Positions 45,218-54,722 of a DNA stretch of 64,000 nucleotides are shown here, in pieces. How positions within the stretch are numbered: position 1 is the stretch's first letter; every line of letters starts with the position of its first letter. The position numbers and the translations under genes are program-made. Source of the DNA: Streptomyces flavochromogenes (GTDB lineage: Bacteria > Actinomycetota > Actinomycetes > Streptomycetales > Streptomycetaceae); contig NZ_JNZO01000011.1 in assembly GCF_000717595.1 (NCBI RefSeq), forward strand, positions 1 to 64,000, written 5' to 3'. Below the pieces are notes generated by a model that did no database searches, was not told the DNA's origin, and saw only the letters and a list, made by a program, of their open reading frames with translations.

Positions 45218-46219
45218 ATGGAACTCCACGACGTCTGGTTCGTACTCATCGCCGTCCTCTGGATCGGCTACTTCTTCCTTGAGGGCTTCGACTTCGGGGT
45301 CGGGATCCTCACCAAGCTGCTCGCCCGCGGCCGGGCCGAGAAGCGGGTCCTCATCAACACCATCGGACCCGTCTGGGACGGCAACGAGGTGTGGCTGCTC
45401 ACCGCCGGCGGCGCGACCTTCGCCGCGTTCCCCGAGTGGTACGCGACGCTGTTCTCGGGCTTCTACCTGCCCCTGCTGATCATTCTGGTCTGCCTGATCA
45501 TCCGGGGCGTCGCCTTCGAGTACCGGGCGAAGCGGTCCGAGGAGAACTGGCAGCGCAACTGGGAGCAGGCCATCTTCTGGACCTCGCTGATCCCCGCGTT
45601 CCTCTGGGGTGTGGCCTTCGGCAACATCGTCCGGGGCGTGAAGATCGACGAGAACATGGAGTTCGTCGGGAGCTTCTGGGATCTGCTCAACCCGTACGCG
45701 CTCCTCGGCGGTCTGGTCACGTTGACGCTCTTCACCTTCCACGGCGCGGTCTTCGTCTCGCTCAAGACGGTCGGCGACATCCGGATCCGGGCACGGGCGC
45801 TCGCGCTCAAGCTGGGCATGGTGACGGCGGTGGTCGCGCTCGGCTTCCTGATCTGGACGCAGATCGACACCGGGGACACCTGGAGCCTCGTGGCGATGCT
45901 GATCGCCGTGGTGGCCCTGGTCGGAGCGATCGCCGCGATCAAGGTGGGGCGTGAGGGCTGGTCGTTCGCGCTCTCGGGCGTCACCATCACAGCGGCCGTG
46001 GCGATGCTCTTCCTCGCGCTCTTCCCGGACGTCATGCCGTCTTCGCTCAACCCGGAGTGGAGTCTTACCGTGACGAACGCGTCGTCGAGCCCGTACACGC
46101 TCAAGATCATGACCTGGTGCGCGGCGATCGCGACCCCGCTGGTGCTGCTCTACCAGAGCTGGACCTACTGGGTGTTCCGCAAGCGGATCGGTACGCAGCA
46201 CATCGCCGGCTCCCACTAG
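45218..46219 (+). CDS. cydB: Cytochrome bd oxidase subunit II
   Basis: 333 residues, ATG at 45218 after a purine-rich stretch. About 8-9 hydrophobic helices; family signature FFLEGFDFGVGIL and PVWDGNEVWLLTAGGATFAAFPEWYATLFSG at the start. Pairs with CydA in the plasma membrane. Followed 19 bp later by cydCD, whose start codon overlaps a parS site. Confidence 0.97.
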   Translation: MELHDVWFVLIAVLWIGYFFLEGFDFGVGILTKLLARGRAEKRVLINTIGPVWDGNEVWLLTAGGATFAAFPEWYATLFSGFYLPLLIILVCLIIRGVAFEYRAKRSEENWQRNWEQAIFWTSLIPAFLWGVAFGNIVRGVKIDENMEFVGSFWDLLNPYALLGGLVTLTLFTFHGAVFVSLKTVGDIRIRARALALKLGMVTAVVALGFLIWTQIDTGDTWSLVAMLIAVVALVGAIAAIKVGREGWSFALSGVTITAAVAMLFLALFPDVMPSSLNPEWSLTVTNASSSPYTLKIMTWCAAIATPLVLLYQSWTYWVFRKRIGTQHIAGSH

Positions 46220-46238
46220 TCGGCCCTCTCCAGGGAGC

Positions 46239-49200
46239 ATGTTTCACGTGAAACCGATCGATCCGCGTCTGCTCCGGTACGCCAGGGCCACCCGTGTCTT
46301 CCTGATCGCGGTGGTCGCGCTCGGCCTCGTCGGGGCGGCGCTGGTCGTCGCCCAGGCGATGCTCATCGCCGAGATCGTGGTGGGGTCCTTCCAGAAGGGC
46401 CAGCCGGTTTCCGCCCTGACCACCCCCCTGCTGCTGCTCGCGGGCATCGCGGCGGCACGGGGGCTGGTCTCCTGGCTGACCGAGCTCGCCGCCCACCGGG
46501 CGAGCGCGGCGGTCAAGTCCGAACTCCGTGGCCGCCTCCTCGACCGCGCGGCCGCCCTCGGGCCGGGCTGGCTCAGCGGCCAGAAGGCCGGCTCGCTGAT
46601 CGCCCTCGCGACGCGTGGTGTGGACGCACTCGACGACTACTTCGCCCGCTATCTGCCCCAGCTCGGGCTCGCGGTCGTCGTGCCCGTGGCCGTGCTGGCC
46701 CGGATCGTCACCGAGGACTGGGTCTCGGCGGCGATCATCGTCGTCACCCTGCCGCTCATCCCGGTCTTCATGATCCTCATCGGCTGGTACACCCAGGCCC
46801 GGATGGACCGGCAGTGGAAGCTGCTCTCCCGGCTCTCCGGGCACTTCCTGGACGTGGTGGCCGGTCTTCCCACCCTCAAGATCTTCGGCCGGGCGAAGGC
46901 CCAGGCCGAGTCGATCCGCGCGATCACCTCGGAGTACCGCCGGGCGACGATGCGCACGCTGCGGATCGCCTTCCTCTCCTCCTTCGCGCTGGAACTCCTC
47001 GCGACCCTGTCGGTCGCGCTCGTCGCCGTGACCATCGGCATGCGGCTCGTTCACGGCGAGCTCGATCTGTACACCGGTCTCGTCATCCTGATCCTGGCGC
47101 CCGAGGCGTATCTGCCGCTGCGGCAGGTCGGCGCGCAGTTCCACGCGGCGGCGGAGGGGCTCGCGGCGGCGGAGGAGATCTTCGACGTCCTGGAGGAGCC
47201 GGTACGCGACGGGTCCGGGACCGCGGCGCCGGAGTCCGTACGGCTGGAGCTGGAGGGCGTGACGGTACGTCGTGCCGGGCGCACCGAGCCCTCGCTGGAC
47301 GCGATGTCCCTGACGGTCGAGCCCGGGGAGACGGTGGCCCTGGTCGGGCCGAGCGGCGCCGGGAAGTCGACGCTGCTCGATGTCGTCCTCGGGTTCGCCG
47401 TGCCGGAGGAGGGCGGTTCCGTACGGGTCGGGGGCGAGCCGTTCGCCTCGTTGGACCTGGAGGCATGGCGGTCGCGGATCGCCTGGGTGCCGCAGCGGCC
47501 GTACCTCTTCGCGGGGACCATCGCCGAGAACGTGCGGCTCGCCCGCCGGGACGCCTCGGACGAGGCCGTACGGGAGGCCCTGCGGGACGCCGGGGCGGAC
47601 GGGTTCGTCTCGGGTCTGCCGCAAGGGCTCGACACCGCGCTCGGTGAGGACGGGGCCGGACTCTCGGCGGGGCAGCGGCAGCGGCTCGCGCTGGCGCGGG
47701 GATTCCTCGCCGACCGGCCGGTGCTGCTGCTCGACGAGCCGACGGCGGCGCTGGACGGGGAGACGGAGGCGGGGGTCGTCGACGCGGTGCGGCGACTGGC
47801 GGCAGGGCGGACGGTGCTGCTGGTGGCGCATCGGCCGGCGCTGCTCGCGGTGGCGGACCGGGTGGTGCGGGTCGACGCGGCGCCGTCGTGCGCCGGTGCC
47901 GGTGGTGCGGGTGCGAGTGCGGGTGCAGGCGCGGAAAGCGCGAGCGCCGGTGGTGCGGGTGCGGAGTCGGAGGGCAGCGCTGCTGCGGAGGTGCGCCCAC
48001 CCGTTCCGCCCCAGGCGGAGCATGCGCCCGCAACAGGTCCGACGGCCGTTCTCACACGAGTGCGGGGCATGGCCGGTGAGCTCAAGGGGCGCATGGGCCT
48101 TGCCCTGCTGCTCGGGAGTCTGGCGCTCGGGTCCGCCGTGGGGCTCATGGCCGTGTCCGGATGGCTCATCTCGCGTGCCTCCGAACAGCCTCCCGTGCTC
48201 TATCTGATGGTGGCCGTCACCGCCACGCGTGCGTTCGGCATCGGGCGGGCCGTCTTCCGGTACGCCGAGCGGCTCGTCTCGCACGACGCCGTCCTCCGGA
48301 TGCTCGCCGAGCTCCGGGTCTCCGTCTACCGGCGCCTGGAGCGGATCGCGCCCGCCGGGCTGCGCCGCACCCGGCGAGGGGACCTGCTCTCCCGGCTCGT
48401 CCAGGACGTCGACGCACTCCAGGACTACTGGCTCCGCTGGCTGCTCCCGGCGGGCGCCGCACTCGTCGTGGGGGTCGCCTCCGCCGGGTTCACCGCCTGG
48501 CTGCTGCCCGAGGCCGGTGCCGTCCTCGCCGTGGGCCTGCTCGTCGCGGGTGTCCTCGTGCCGGCGGTCAGCGGCGCGCTCGCCCGCCGGGCCGAACGGC
48601 GGCTCGCCCCCGCGCGCGGCGCCCTGGCGACCGCCGTGGCCGATCTGCTGCGCGGCTGCGCCGAGCTGACCGTGGCCGGCGCCCTGCGGGACCGGATCGA
48701 GCGGACGCGGGTCGCAGACCGTACCCTCACCGGCATCGCCTCCCGGCAGGCCGCGGCCGCCGCACTCGGCGCCGGACTCTCCGCCCTGGTCTGCGGCCTG
48801 ACGGTCGCCGCCGCCGCGGTCGTCGGCGTCCGGGCCGTGGCGGACGGGCGGCTCGACGGCGTGGCCCTCGCGGTGGTCGTCCTCACGCCGCTCGCCGCCT
48901 TCGAGGCCGTCACCGGGCTGCCGCTCGCCGTCCAGTACCGGCAGCGCGTCAAGCACAGTGCCGAGCGGGTCTTCGAGGTGCTCGACGCCCCCGTCCCCGT
49001 ACACGAGCCGGACCGGCCCGCGACTCCCCCGGCGAGCCCGTTCCCGCTGGAACTCTCCGGGCTCTCCGCCCGGCACGCCGGGCAGGACCGGGAGGCGCTC
49101 GCCGACTTCCGGCTCACCCTGGAGGCCGGACGCCGGGTCGCCGTCGTCGGTGCCTCGGGCTCCGGCAAGACCACGCTCGCCCAGGTGCTGCTGCGGTTCC

Positions 49201-49841
49201 TGGACGTGGAGTACGGCATGTACCGGCTCGGCGGGGTGCCTGCCTGGGAGCTCGACGGCGACGCGGTGCGGCGCCTCGTCGGCCTCTGCGCCCAGGACGC
49301 CCACCTGTTCGACAGCTCCGTCCGCGAGAACCTGCGGCTCGCCCGTACCGGGGCGAGCGACGAGGAACTGCGCGAGGCGCTGCGCCGGGCCCGGCTGCTC
49401 GACTGGGCCGACGGCCTCCCGGAGGGGCTCGACACGCTCGTGGGCGAGCACGGTTCCCGGCTGTCCGGCGGTCAGCGGCAGCGCCTGGCGCTCGCCCGCG
49501 CGCTCCTCGCCGACTTCCCCGTCCTCGTCCTCGACGAGCCGGCCGAGCACCTGGACCTGGCCACCGCCGACGCGCTCACCGACGATCTGCTCCGGGCCAC
49601 CGAAGGCCGTACGACCGTGCTCATCACCCACCGGCTGCACGGACTCGACTCGGTCGACGAGGTGCTCGTCCTGGACGAGGGAAGGACCGTGCAGCGCGGC
49701 CCGTACGCGCTGCTCGCCGAGGCGGACGGACCGCTGCGCCGGATGCTGGAACAGGAGCGGGAGACCGATCTGTTGGCCGTCGGCGCGGCCTCGGGGACGA
49801 ACTCCGGGAGCGACCGGGAGTACCGCGGGCCGCGGCCGTAG
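46239..49841 (+). CDS. cydCD: Fused heterodimer-type ABC exporter CydDC
   Basis: 1200 residues holding two complete ABC exporter halves in one chain. The first, residues 1-about 545, has Walker A GPSGAGKSTLL near 372, ABC signature LSAGQRQRLALARGF and Walker B VLLLDEPTAALD. A repetitive Gly/Ala/Ser-rich linker follows (about 548-590). The second half has Walker A GASGSGKTTLAQVLL near 970, LSGGQRQRLALARAL and VLVLDEPAEHLD. CydDC exports cysteine/glutathione-like reductants and heme-related compounds needed to assemble the bd oxidase. Most bacteria have two genes; the fusion is typical of actinomycetes. The start codon is part of parS 7, coding MFHVK. Confidence 0.96.
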   Translation: MFHVKPIDPRLLRYARATRVFLIAVVALGLVGAALVVAQAMLIAEIVVGSFQKGQPVSALTTPLLLLAGIAAARGLVSWLTELAAHRASAAVKSELRGRLLDRAAALGPGWLSGQKAGSLIALATRGVDALDDYFARYLPQLGLAVVVPVAVLARIVTEDWVSAAIIVVTLPLIPVFMILIGWYTQARMDRQWKLLSRLSGHFLDVVAGLPTLKIFGRAKAQAESIRAITSEYRRATMRTLRIAFLSSFALELLATLSVALVAVTIGMRLVHGELDLYTGLVILILAPEAYLPLRQVGAQFHAAAEGLAAAEEIFDVLEEPVRDGSGTAAPESVRLELEGVTVRRAGRTEPSLDAMSLTVEPGETVALVGPSGAGKSTLLDVVLGFAVPEEGGSVRVGGEPFASLDLEAWRSRIAWVPQRPYLFAGTIAENVRLARRDASDEAVREALRDAGADGFVSGLPQGLDTALGEDGAGLSAGQRQRLALARGFLADRPVLLLDEPTAALDGETEAGVVDAVRRLAAGRTVLLVAHRPALLAVADRVVRVDAAPSCAGAGGAGASAGAGAESASAGGAGAESEGSAAAEVRPPVPPQAEHAPATGPTAVLTRVRGMAGELKGRMGLALLLGSLALGSAVGLMAVSGWLISRASEQPPVLYLMVAVTATRAFGIGRAVFRYAERLVSHDAVLRMLAELRVSVYRRLERIAPAGLRRTRRGDLLSRLVQDVDALQDYWLRWLLPAGAALVVGVASAGFTAWLLPEAGAVLAVGLLVAGVLVPAVSGALARRAERRLAPARGALATAVADLLRGCAELTVAGALRDRIERTRVADRTLTGIASRQAAAAALGAGLSALVCGLTVAAAAVVGVRAVADGRLDGVALAVVVLTPLAAFEAVTGLPLAVQYRQRVKHSAERVFEVLDAPVPVHEPDRPATPPASPFPLELSGLSARHAGQDREALADFRLTLEAGRRVAVVGASGSGKTTLAQVLLRFLDVEYGMYRLGGVPAWELDGDAVRRLVGLCAQDAHLFDSSVRENLRLARTGASDEELREALRRARLLDWADGLPEGLDTLVGEHGSRLSGGQRQRLALARALLADFPVLVLDEPAEHLDLATADALTDDLLRATEGRTTVLITHRLHGLDSVDEVLVLDEGRTVQRGPYALLAEADGPLRRMLEQERETDLLAVGAASGTNSGSDREYRGPRP
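46241..46254. promoter_or_regulatory. parS: parS site 7 overlapping the start codon of cydCD
   Basis: Exact GTTTCACGTGAAAC; the start ATG (46239-46241) supplies the first G of the site and the next residues of the protein are read from parS. Confidence 0.95.
47880..47985 (+). repeat. Low-complexity GCGGGT/GGTGCC repeats in the cydCD linker
   Basis: Degenerate hexamer-type repeats coding GAGGAGASAGAGAESASAG, between the two ABC halves. Length is likely variable among strains. Confidence 0.65.
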
Positions 49842-49889
49842 GCACTGGCTGACTTTTCTCGCCAAATAGGACTTACTAGGCTCAAGCTC

Positions 49890-51602
49890 ATGACCGCCGC
49901 AGCGTCCGACGCCTCGGACCCCCTGGAAGCCGCCACCCAGGCCACCCGCAGCCTCCAGGGGCTGTCCACGGAGCTCACCGCCCGCGTGCCTCAGCTCCTG
50001 GAAGCCATGCGCTCGGTGGGCACCGGGCTCGAACTCCACTCCACCCTCGACCGCATCTGCGAGACCGCCGCCGAACTCGCCGACGCCCGCTACGCCGCCA
50101 TCGGCGTCGTCGACGAGGAGGGCAACGGCCTGTCGGACTTCGTCACCTTCGGCGTCGGCGAGGACGTGGCCCGCCGGATCGGGCACCGCCCCGACGGCCA
50201 CGCAGGACTGCTCGGCGCGCTCATCCGAGACCCCCGGACGATCCGCCTCGCCGACCTCTCCGCCGATCCGCGCTCCGCGGGGTTCCCTCCCGGACACCCG
50301 CCGATGCGGACCTTTCTCGGTGTTCCCATCCGGGTCCAGGGCGAGATCTTCGGCAATCTGTACCTCGCGGAGAAGCACAGCGGCGGCGAGTTCAACGACT
50401 ACGACGTCCACATGGTCCGGGTGCTCGCCACCGAGGCGGGCATCGCCATCGGCAACGCCCGCCTCTACGAGGCCGCCCGCCAGCGCGAACGGTGGATCGA
50501 CGGCTCCGTCGCCGTCACCACCGCGCTGCTCGCCGGCGGCGACGCGGACGACGCCCTCACGGTCGTCGCCGAGCAGGCCCGCCGCCTCGCCGACGCCGAC
50601 GCGGGGATCGTGATGCTGCCCGCCGAGGACGGCGGCCTGGAGATCGTCGCCGTCTCCTCGCCCCGGCCCACGAAATCGCTGGGCGTGGTGATCCCGCCCG
50701 AGAGTGCCGTGGTGCGGCGGCTCCTGGAGGGCGAGGCGGTCTTCGTGGCGGACGCCTCGACGGACCCGCGCATGATCAGCCGGCTGACCGCCCCGTACGG
50801 GCCCAGCATGATGCTGCCGCTGCAGAGCGGCGGGCGGGTGCTCGGCGCGCTCGCGACGCCCCGGGTGCGGGGCGGGCGCCAGTTCACCGAGACGGAGCGG
50901 ACGCTCGCCACCCAGTTCGCCTCGCAGGCGGCGCTGGCCTTGATGATGGCCGACGCGCAGCGGGACCGGGAGCGCCTCGCCGTCTACGAGGACCGCGACC
51001 GGATCGCCCGTGACCTGCACGATCTCGTCATCCAGCGGCTCTTCGCCACCGGCATGATGCTGGAGAGCGCCCAGCGCCGGTCGATCGTGCCGGCCGTGCG
51101 CGAGGGCGTCGGCAAGGCCGTGGACGAGCTGGACGTGACCATCCAGGAGATCCGTACGGCGATCTTCGCGCTCCAGCAGGGACCCGCCGAGGCCCCGTCG
51201 GGGCTGCGTACGCGCGTTCTGCGGGAGATCAACATGGCGGCCGTGCCGCTGGGCTTCAAGCCGGCGCACCGTTTCCTCGGCGCGATCGACGCGACGGTCG
51301 GCGAACTCACCGGCAAGAACCTCATCGCCGCGCTGCGCGAGGCGCTGTCCAACGCCTTCCGGCATGCCGAGGCGAGCCGGATCGAGGTGGTCGTCGACGC
51401 CGGCGTCACCCTGCCCGACGGCTCCGCCGGGGTACGGCTCGAGGTCGCCGACGACGGCATCGGCATCCCGGCGGGCGGGCGCCGCAGCGGTCTGCGCAAC
51501 CTGGCACGCCGGGCCGAGTCGCTGGGCGGCGCGAGCTGGTGCGGCCCGGGCATCGGGGAGGACGGCGGCGGAACGACGGTGGTGTGGGAGGCGCCGCTGT
51601 AG
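49890..51602 (+). CDS. GAF-domain sensor histidine kinase (DevS/DosT-like)
   Basis: 570 residues. Two GAF domains are visible (about 53-195 with FPPGHPPMRTFLGVPIRV and GNLYLAEK; about 216-350 with MISRLTAPYGPSMMLPLQ). Next comes the HisKA_3 dimerisation helix DRDRIARDLHDLVIQRLF with the phospho-acceptor His near 376. The HATPase region has ALREALSNAFRHAEAS and DDGIGIP. In DevS of Mycobacterium the first GAF carries heme and senses O2/NO/CO; the proximal His is not obvious here, so heme binding is open. Directly downstream of cydABCD with no response regulator beside it; redox sensing is plausible. Confidence 0.92.
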   Translation: MTAAASDASDPLEAATQATRSLQGLSTELTARVPQLLEAMRSVGTGLELHSTLDRICETAAELADARYAAIGVVDEEGNGLSDFVTFGVGEDVARRIGHRPDGHAGLLGALIRDPRTIRLADLSADPRSAGFPPGHPPMRTFLGVPIRVQGEIFGNLYLAEKHSGGEFNDYDVHMVRVLATEAGIAIGNARLYEAARQRERWIDGSVAVTTALLAGGDADDALTVVAEQARRLADADAGIVMLPAEDGGLEIVAVSSPRPTKSLGVVIPPESAVVRRLLEGEAVFVADASTDPRMISRLTAPYGPSMMLPLQSGGRVLGALATPRVRGGRQFTETERTLATQFASQAALALMMADAQRDRERLAVYEDRDRIARDLHDLVIQRLFATGMMLESAQRRSIVPAVREGVGKAVDELDVTIQEIRTAIFALQQGPAEAPSGLRTRVLREINMAAVPLGFKPAHRFLGAIDATVGELTGKNLIAALREALSNAFRHAEASRIEVVVDAGVTLPDGSAGVRLEVADDGIGIPAGGRRSGLRNLARRAESLGGASWCGPGIGEDGGGTTVVWEAPL

Positions 51603-51625
51603 GCCTGCCCCCCCGCGGGTGGGTC

Positions 51626-52507
51626 TCAGCCCTGCGGTGCCGTGGTGCCGGCCGCGCGCAGCGCCTCGGCCACCAGCTGTTCGACGACGACGGCCACCCC
51701 GTCCTCGTTGTTGCCGACCGTACGGCCGGAGGCGGCGGCGATCACATCGGGGTGCGCCTGGCCCATCGCGTACGAACGGCCCGCCCAGCTCAGCATCTCG
51801 ATGTCGTTGGGCATGTCGCCGAAGGCCGCGACCTCGTCGGCCGTGATCCCGCGCTCGGCGCAGCACCGGGCCAGGGTGGACGCCTTGGAGACGCCGAGGC
51901 CGCTGATCTCGATGAGGGCGGAGGGTCCCGAGCGGGTGAAGGAGGCCCGGTCTCCGGCGGCCTCCCTGGCCAGCGCCAGGAACGCGTCGGGGTCGAGGTC
52001 CGGGTGCTTGGCGAGCAGCTTCAGGACCGGGGCCGCGGCGCCGGGCGCCTCCTCGAAGAGGAGCTTCTCGGCGGTGGCGACGGTCGCGCCGGGGTCGAGG
52101 TGGAACGGCGGGTAGTGCGGCTCGTAGTGGATGCCGGTGGTGAGCTCGACCGCGAAGGAGCTCCCGGGCGCGGCGGCGCGCAGGGCCACGACGACGTCCA
52201 TGGCGGCCGACCGCTCCAGCGGGCGCACCTCGATGAAGGTGCCGCCGGCGTGGAGGTCGACGACGGCGGCGCCGTTGGCGCAGATCGCGAGGCCGTGGCC
52301 GTGGACGTGGTCGCTGACGACGTCCATCCAGCGGGCGGGGCGGCCGGTGACGAAGAAGACCTCGATCCCGGCCCGCTCGGCGGCGGCGAGGGCGGCGACC
52401 GTGCGCTCGGACAGGGACTTGTCGTCGCGCAGGAGCGTGCCGTCGAGGTCGGTGGCGATCAGTCGGACCGTCGGGGCGGGAGTACGCGGGGAACGGGGAG
52501 TGGTCAC
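51626..52507 (-). CDS. HAD superfamily hydrolase, Cof type IIB
   Basis: About 293 residues from GTG at 52507. Motif I is LIATDLDGTLLRDDKSLS with two Asp, motif II VFFVTGRPARW, the cap region with HGLAICANGAAVV, and the C-terminal motif VAAFGDMPNDIEMLSWAGRSYAMGQAHPDV. Cof-type phosphatases act on sugar phosphates, flavins or other small esters. The reading frame is open far upstream, through the antisense of the next gene into the LLM gene, but the true start is the GTG given. Confidence 0.9.
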   Translation of the reverse strand: MTTPRSPRTPAPTVRLIATDLDGTLLRDDKSLSERTVAALAAAERAGIEVFFVTGRPARWMDVVSDHVHGHGLAICANGAAVVDLHAGGTFIEVRPLERSAAMDVVVALRAAAPGSSFAVELTTGIHYEPHYPPFHLDPGATVATAEKLLFEEAPGAAAPVLKLLAKHPDLDPDAFLALAREAAGDRASFTRSGPSALIEISGLGVSKASTLARCCAERGITADEVAAFGDMPNDIEMLSWAGRSYAMGQAHPDVIAAASGRTVGNNEDGVAVVVEQLVAEALRAAGTTAPQG

Positions 52508-52690
52508 CGCACCATTCTTCCGCACCGAACGCACGGGCGTGCGGGGAGCTGCACATATGAGTGGCGGTTTTCGGGCAGGCCCTTCCCCGGCGGCCGGGTG
52601 CTTACGCCCCGACGTGGCCGTAAACGTCCGTTCGTTTTCGGGCTGACGGGGAAGATCCCTGAGAGCTGATGACGTCTCAAGGGGTGGGGC

Positions 52691-53287
52691 ATGGGCTCGG
52701 GCCGGAGAAACGACGAGTGCGACTCCTGCGGTGCGCCGTACGGGACGTGGGTCCCGAGTCTCGGCATGCTCCTCTGCCCGCAATGCGAGGGAGCCGACGC
52801 GGCGCATCCCGCCAGGGACCCGGTGCTGGTGGGGGACGTCCTGGCGGGTCTGGTCGACGCCGCGCCGTTCGCGGTGCGCGGCGGCGGCGTCGTACGGGAC
52901 ATCCGCTTCGGGGAGGCGATACGGGAGGTGCGGCGCGCCGCCGCCGGTGTGCCGGAGCCCCGGTCCGGGGGGTCCGCACCTTCCGTACCGAGAGCGGCGG
53001 GGCCGGCCGCCTCCGCCTGCCGGCGCTGCGGGGGCCAGGCCGTCTGGCACCGGACGGTGCGGGGCCGCTGGATCATGATCGAGCCCGGGGAGCTGGCCAC
53101 CACCGCCGTCCCGGCGGGCAGACGGTGGCGGGTCGCGGGGGACGGAACCGCGGTCAACCTGGGTTCCGCCGTGCCGTCCGACACGTGCCGGGTCAGTCAT
53201 TTCGACGTCTGCGCGGCGAGTCCGGAACCGGTCGGCTCCCCCGTCCTGCTGGCCCTGTGGCGGGGCCACGCCCGGCGGATCGCCTGA
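52691..53287 (+). CDS. DUF6083-like zinc-ribbon protein
   Basis: 198 residues, ATG at 52691 with AAGGGG upstream. Three Cys-rich ribbons: CDSCGAPYG, CPQCEGADA and CRRCGGQAVWH, so up to two zinc sites. The C-terminal part IMIEPGELATTAVPAGRRWRVAGDGTAVNL and CRVSHFDVCAA is the conserved DUF6083 core. Function unknown; might bind nucleic acid. Its stop codon at 53285-53287 meets the disturbed 3' end of the LLM gene, tail to tail. Confidence 0.82.
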   Translation: MGSGRRNDECDSCGAPYGTWVPSLGMLLCPQCEGADAAHPARDPVLVGDVLAGLVDAAPFAVRGGGVVRDIRFGEAIREVRRAAAGVPEPRSGGSAPSVPRAAGPAASACRRCGGQAVWHRTVRGRWIMIEPGELATTAVPAGRRWRVAGDGTAVNLGSAVPSDTCRVSHFDVCAASPEPVGSPVLLALWRGHARRIA

Positions 53288-54244
53288 TCCACCGGGCGAA
53301 CGCCTCGACGAAGGCTCGCAGGCGTCGGCCGCGCGAACGCCTCGCGGCCGCTCGCAGGCGTCGGCCGCGCGAACGCCTCGCGGCCGCTCGCAGGCGTCGG
53401 CCGCGCGAACGCCTCGCGGCCGCTCGCAGGCGTCGGCCGCCACGATCTCGGTGAAGCCCAGCTCGCGGTGGCGCCCCGCGAAGTCGACGAACGCGTCCAC
53501 GGACTCCAGCGGGCGGCCACGGTCCGGGGTGAAGCCCGTCAGCAGGACCTTGTCGAGCTCGGCCACCTCGCGTCCGGTGTCGGCGCACGCCTTGCCGAGC
53601 TTCTCGATCTGGCCGCGCAGCGCCGCCACCGACTGCTCCGGGGTGCCTTCCTCGAAGATCTTCGGGTCACCCGTGGTCACCCACGCCTGCCCGTACCGGG
53701 CCGCCAGCTTCAGTCCGCGCGGACCGGTCGCCGCGACCGCGAACGGAAGGCGGGGGCGCTGGACGCAGCCGGGGATGTTCCGGGCCTCGTCCGCCGAGTA
53801 GAAGGTGCCCCGCTGCGTCACCGCGTCCTCGGTGAGGAGCCGGTCGAGCAGCGGCACGAACTCGGCGAAACGGTCGGCGCGCTCCTTCGGCGTCCACGGC
53901 TCCTGCCCCAGCGCGGTGGCGTCGAAGCCGTTGCCGCCCGCGCCGATGCCGAGCGTGATCCGTCCGCCGGAGATGTCGTCGAGCGCCATCAGCTCCTTGG
54001 CGAGCGTCACCGGGTGGCGGAAGTTCGGCGAGGTCACGAGCGTGCCGAGCCGGATCCGCTCGGTGGCCGTGGCCGCCGCCGTGAGCGTGGGCAGGGCCCC
54101 GAACCACGGGCCGTCCCGGAAGGTCCGCCAGGACAGGTGGTCGTAGGTGTAAGCGGCGTGGAAGCCGAGTTCTTCGGCCCGCTGCCAGGTCTTCTGCCCC
54201 TCGCTCCATCGGTGGATGGGGAGGATCACCGTACTCAAGCGCAT
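53288..54244 (-). CDS. LLM-class F420-dependent oxidoreductase with disturbed 3' end and no own stop codon
   Basis: Start ATG at 54244 (MRLSTVILPIHRW; GTG at 54253 also in frame). The luciferase-like/F420 domain is intact for about 268 residues: VILPIHRW, RIRLGTLVTSPNFRHPVTLAKE, ISGGRITLGIGAGGNG and WTPKERADRFAEFVPLL. These enzymes reduce or oxidise substrates with coenzyme F420. From 53440 onward, a 36-bp tandem repeat (3.5 copies) changes the reading and no stop follows in this frame until 51626. The listed end (53288) is only the border of the next gene; the true end is unknown. Either the gene is mutated, or the protein has an unusual long tail. The other two frames stop near 53193-53197. 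Confidence 0.65.
53314..53440. repeat. 36-bp tandem repeat, 3.5 copies
   Basis: Units start at 53314, 53350 and 53386, with a partial copy at 53422. Identical between copies, so probably a recent expansion. In the LLM frame each unit codes ADACERPRGVRA. A degenerate remnant (GCGAACGCCTCG at 53296-53307) precedes the array. Confidence 0.9.
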
Positions 54245-54269
54245 GACTGCCACGATACGCGCGGGAGAA

Positions 54270-54722
54270 TCAGCGGACGTTGCGGTTCATCCAGGGGGTG
54301 AGCGAGGCGCCGGGGACGAGCTCCTTGTACGTCTCGTCTCCGGGCAGCGGAACGACCAGCCACCAGCCGGGCGGAAAGAAACGTCCCTTCACGTGGGCGA
54401 TGCCGCCGTGGACCGCGCGGACGAAGGCGGGGACGGAGTCGCGGGGGACGTCCGCGAACTCGATGCCGTCGACAATGATCCGGGCGTCGTCCTCGGGGAA
54501 GATCTGGACGGTGACGGAGGGCGAGCCGCCCAGTTCGACGTAGGCCTCGTGCGGCAGCGAACCGTCGCTGTCGAGGACGGCGAACGCGCCGGACGACGTA
54601 CGCCGGGACGTCCGGTCCGCGCCGATGTCGTCGGTCACCGTCATCTCCAGGTTGAACTCCTGGGCCAGCTCGCGGATCGCGACGACGGCTGCTTCGGTGC
54701 TGGGCAGGTGTGGGTGAGCCAT
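54270..54722 (-). CDS. Conserved hypothetical protein, 150 residues
   Basis: ATG at 54722 (MAHPHLPSTEAAVVAIRELAQEF). A soluble protein with ITV-type beta strands: AYVELGGSPSVTVQIFPEDDARIIVDGIEFADVPRDSVPAFVRAVHGG, then PPGWWLVVPLPGDETYKE. Conserved in Streptomyces at this position; no family with known function recognised. Lies between LLM and KptA genes, all on the minus strand. Confidence 0.78.
   Translation of the reverse strand: MAHPHLPSTEAAVVAIRELAQEFNLEMTVTDDIGADRTSRRTSSGAFAVLDSDGSLPHEAYVELGGSPSVTVQIFPEDDARIIVDGIEFADVPRDSVPAFVRAVHGGIAHVKGRFFPPGWWLVVPLPGDETYKELVPGASLTPWMNRNVR

Noticed and set aside
46107..52556. Very long minus-strand open frame of 2149 codons opposite cydB, cydCD and the kinase
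   Set aside because: Result of high G/C codon bias in the real plus-strand genes; product is repetitive and without domains.
53314..53440. CRISPR array
   Set aside because: The repeats are contiguous with no spacers, and no cas genes are present.
51626..54253. 875-residue continuous frame joining LLM oxidoreductase and HAD domains as a true fusion protein
   Set aside because: The middle part is antisense to a good zinc-ribbon gene and has no protein-like character; HAD has its own start. Kept only as an anomaly of the LLM 3' end.
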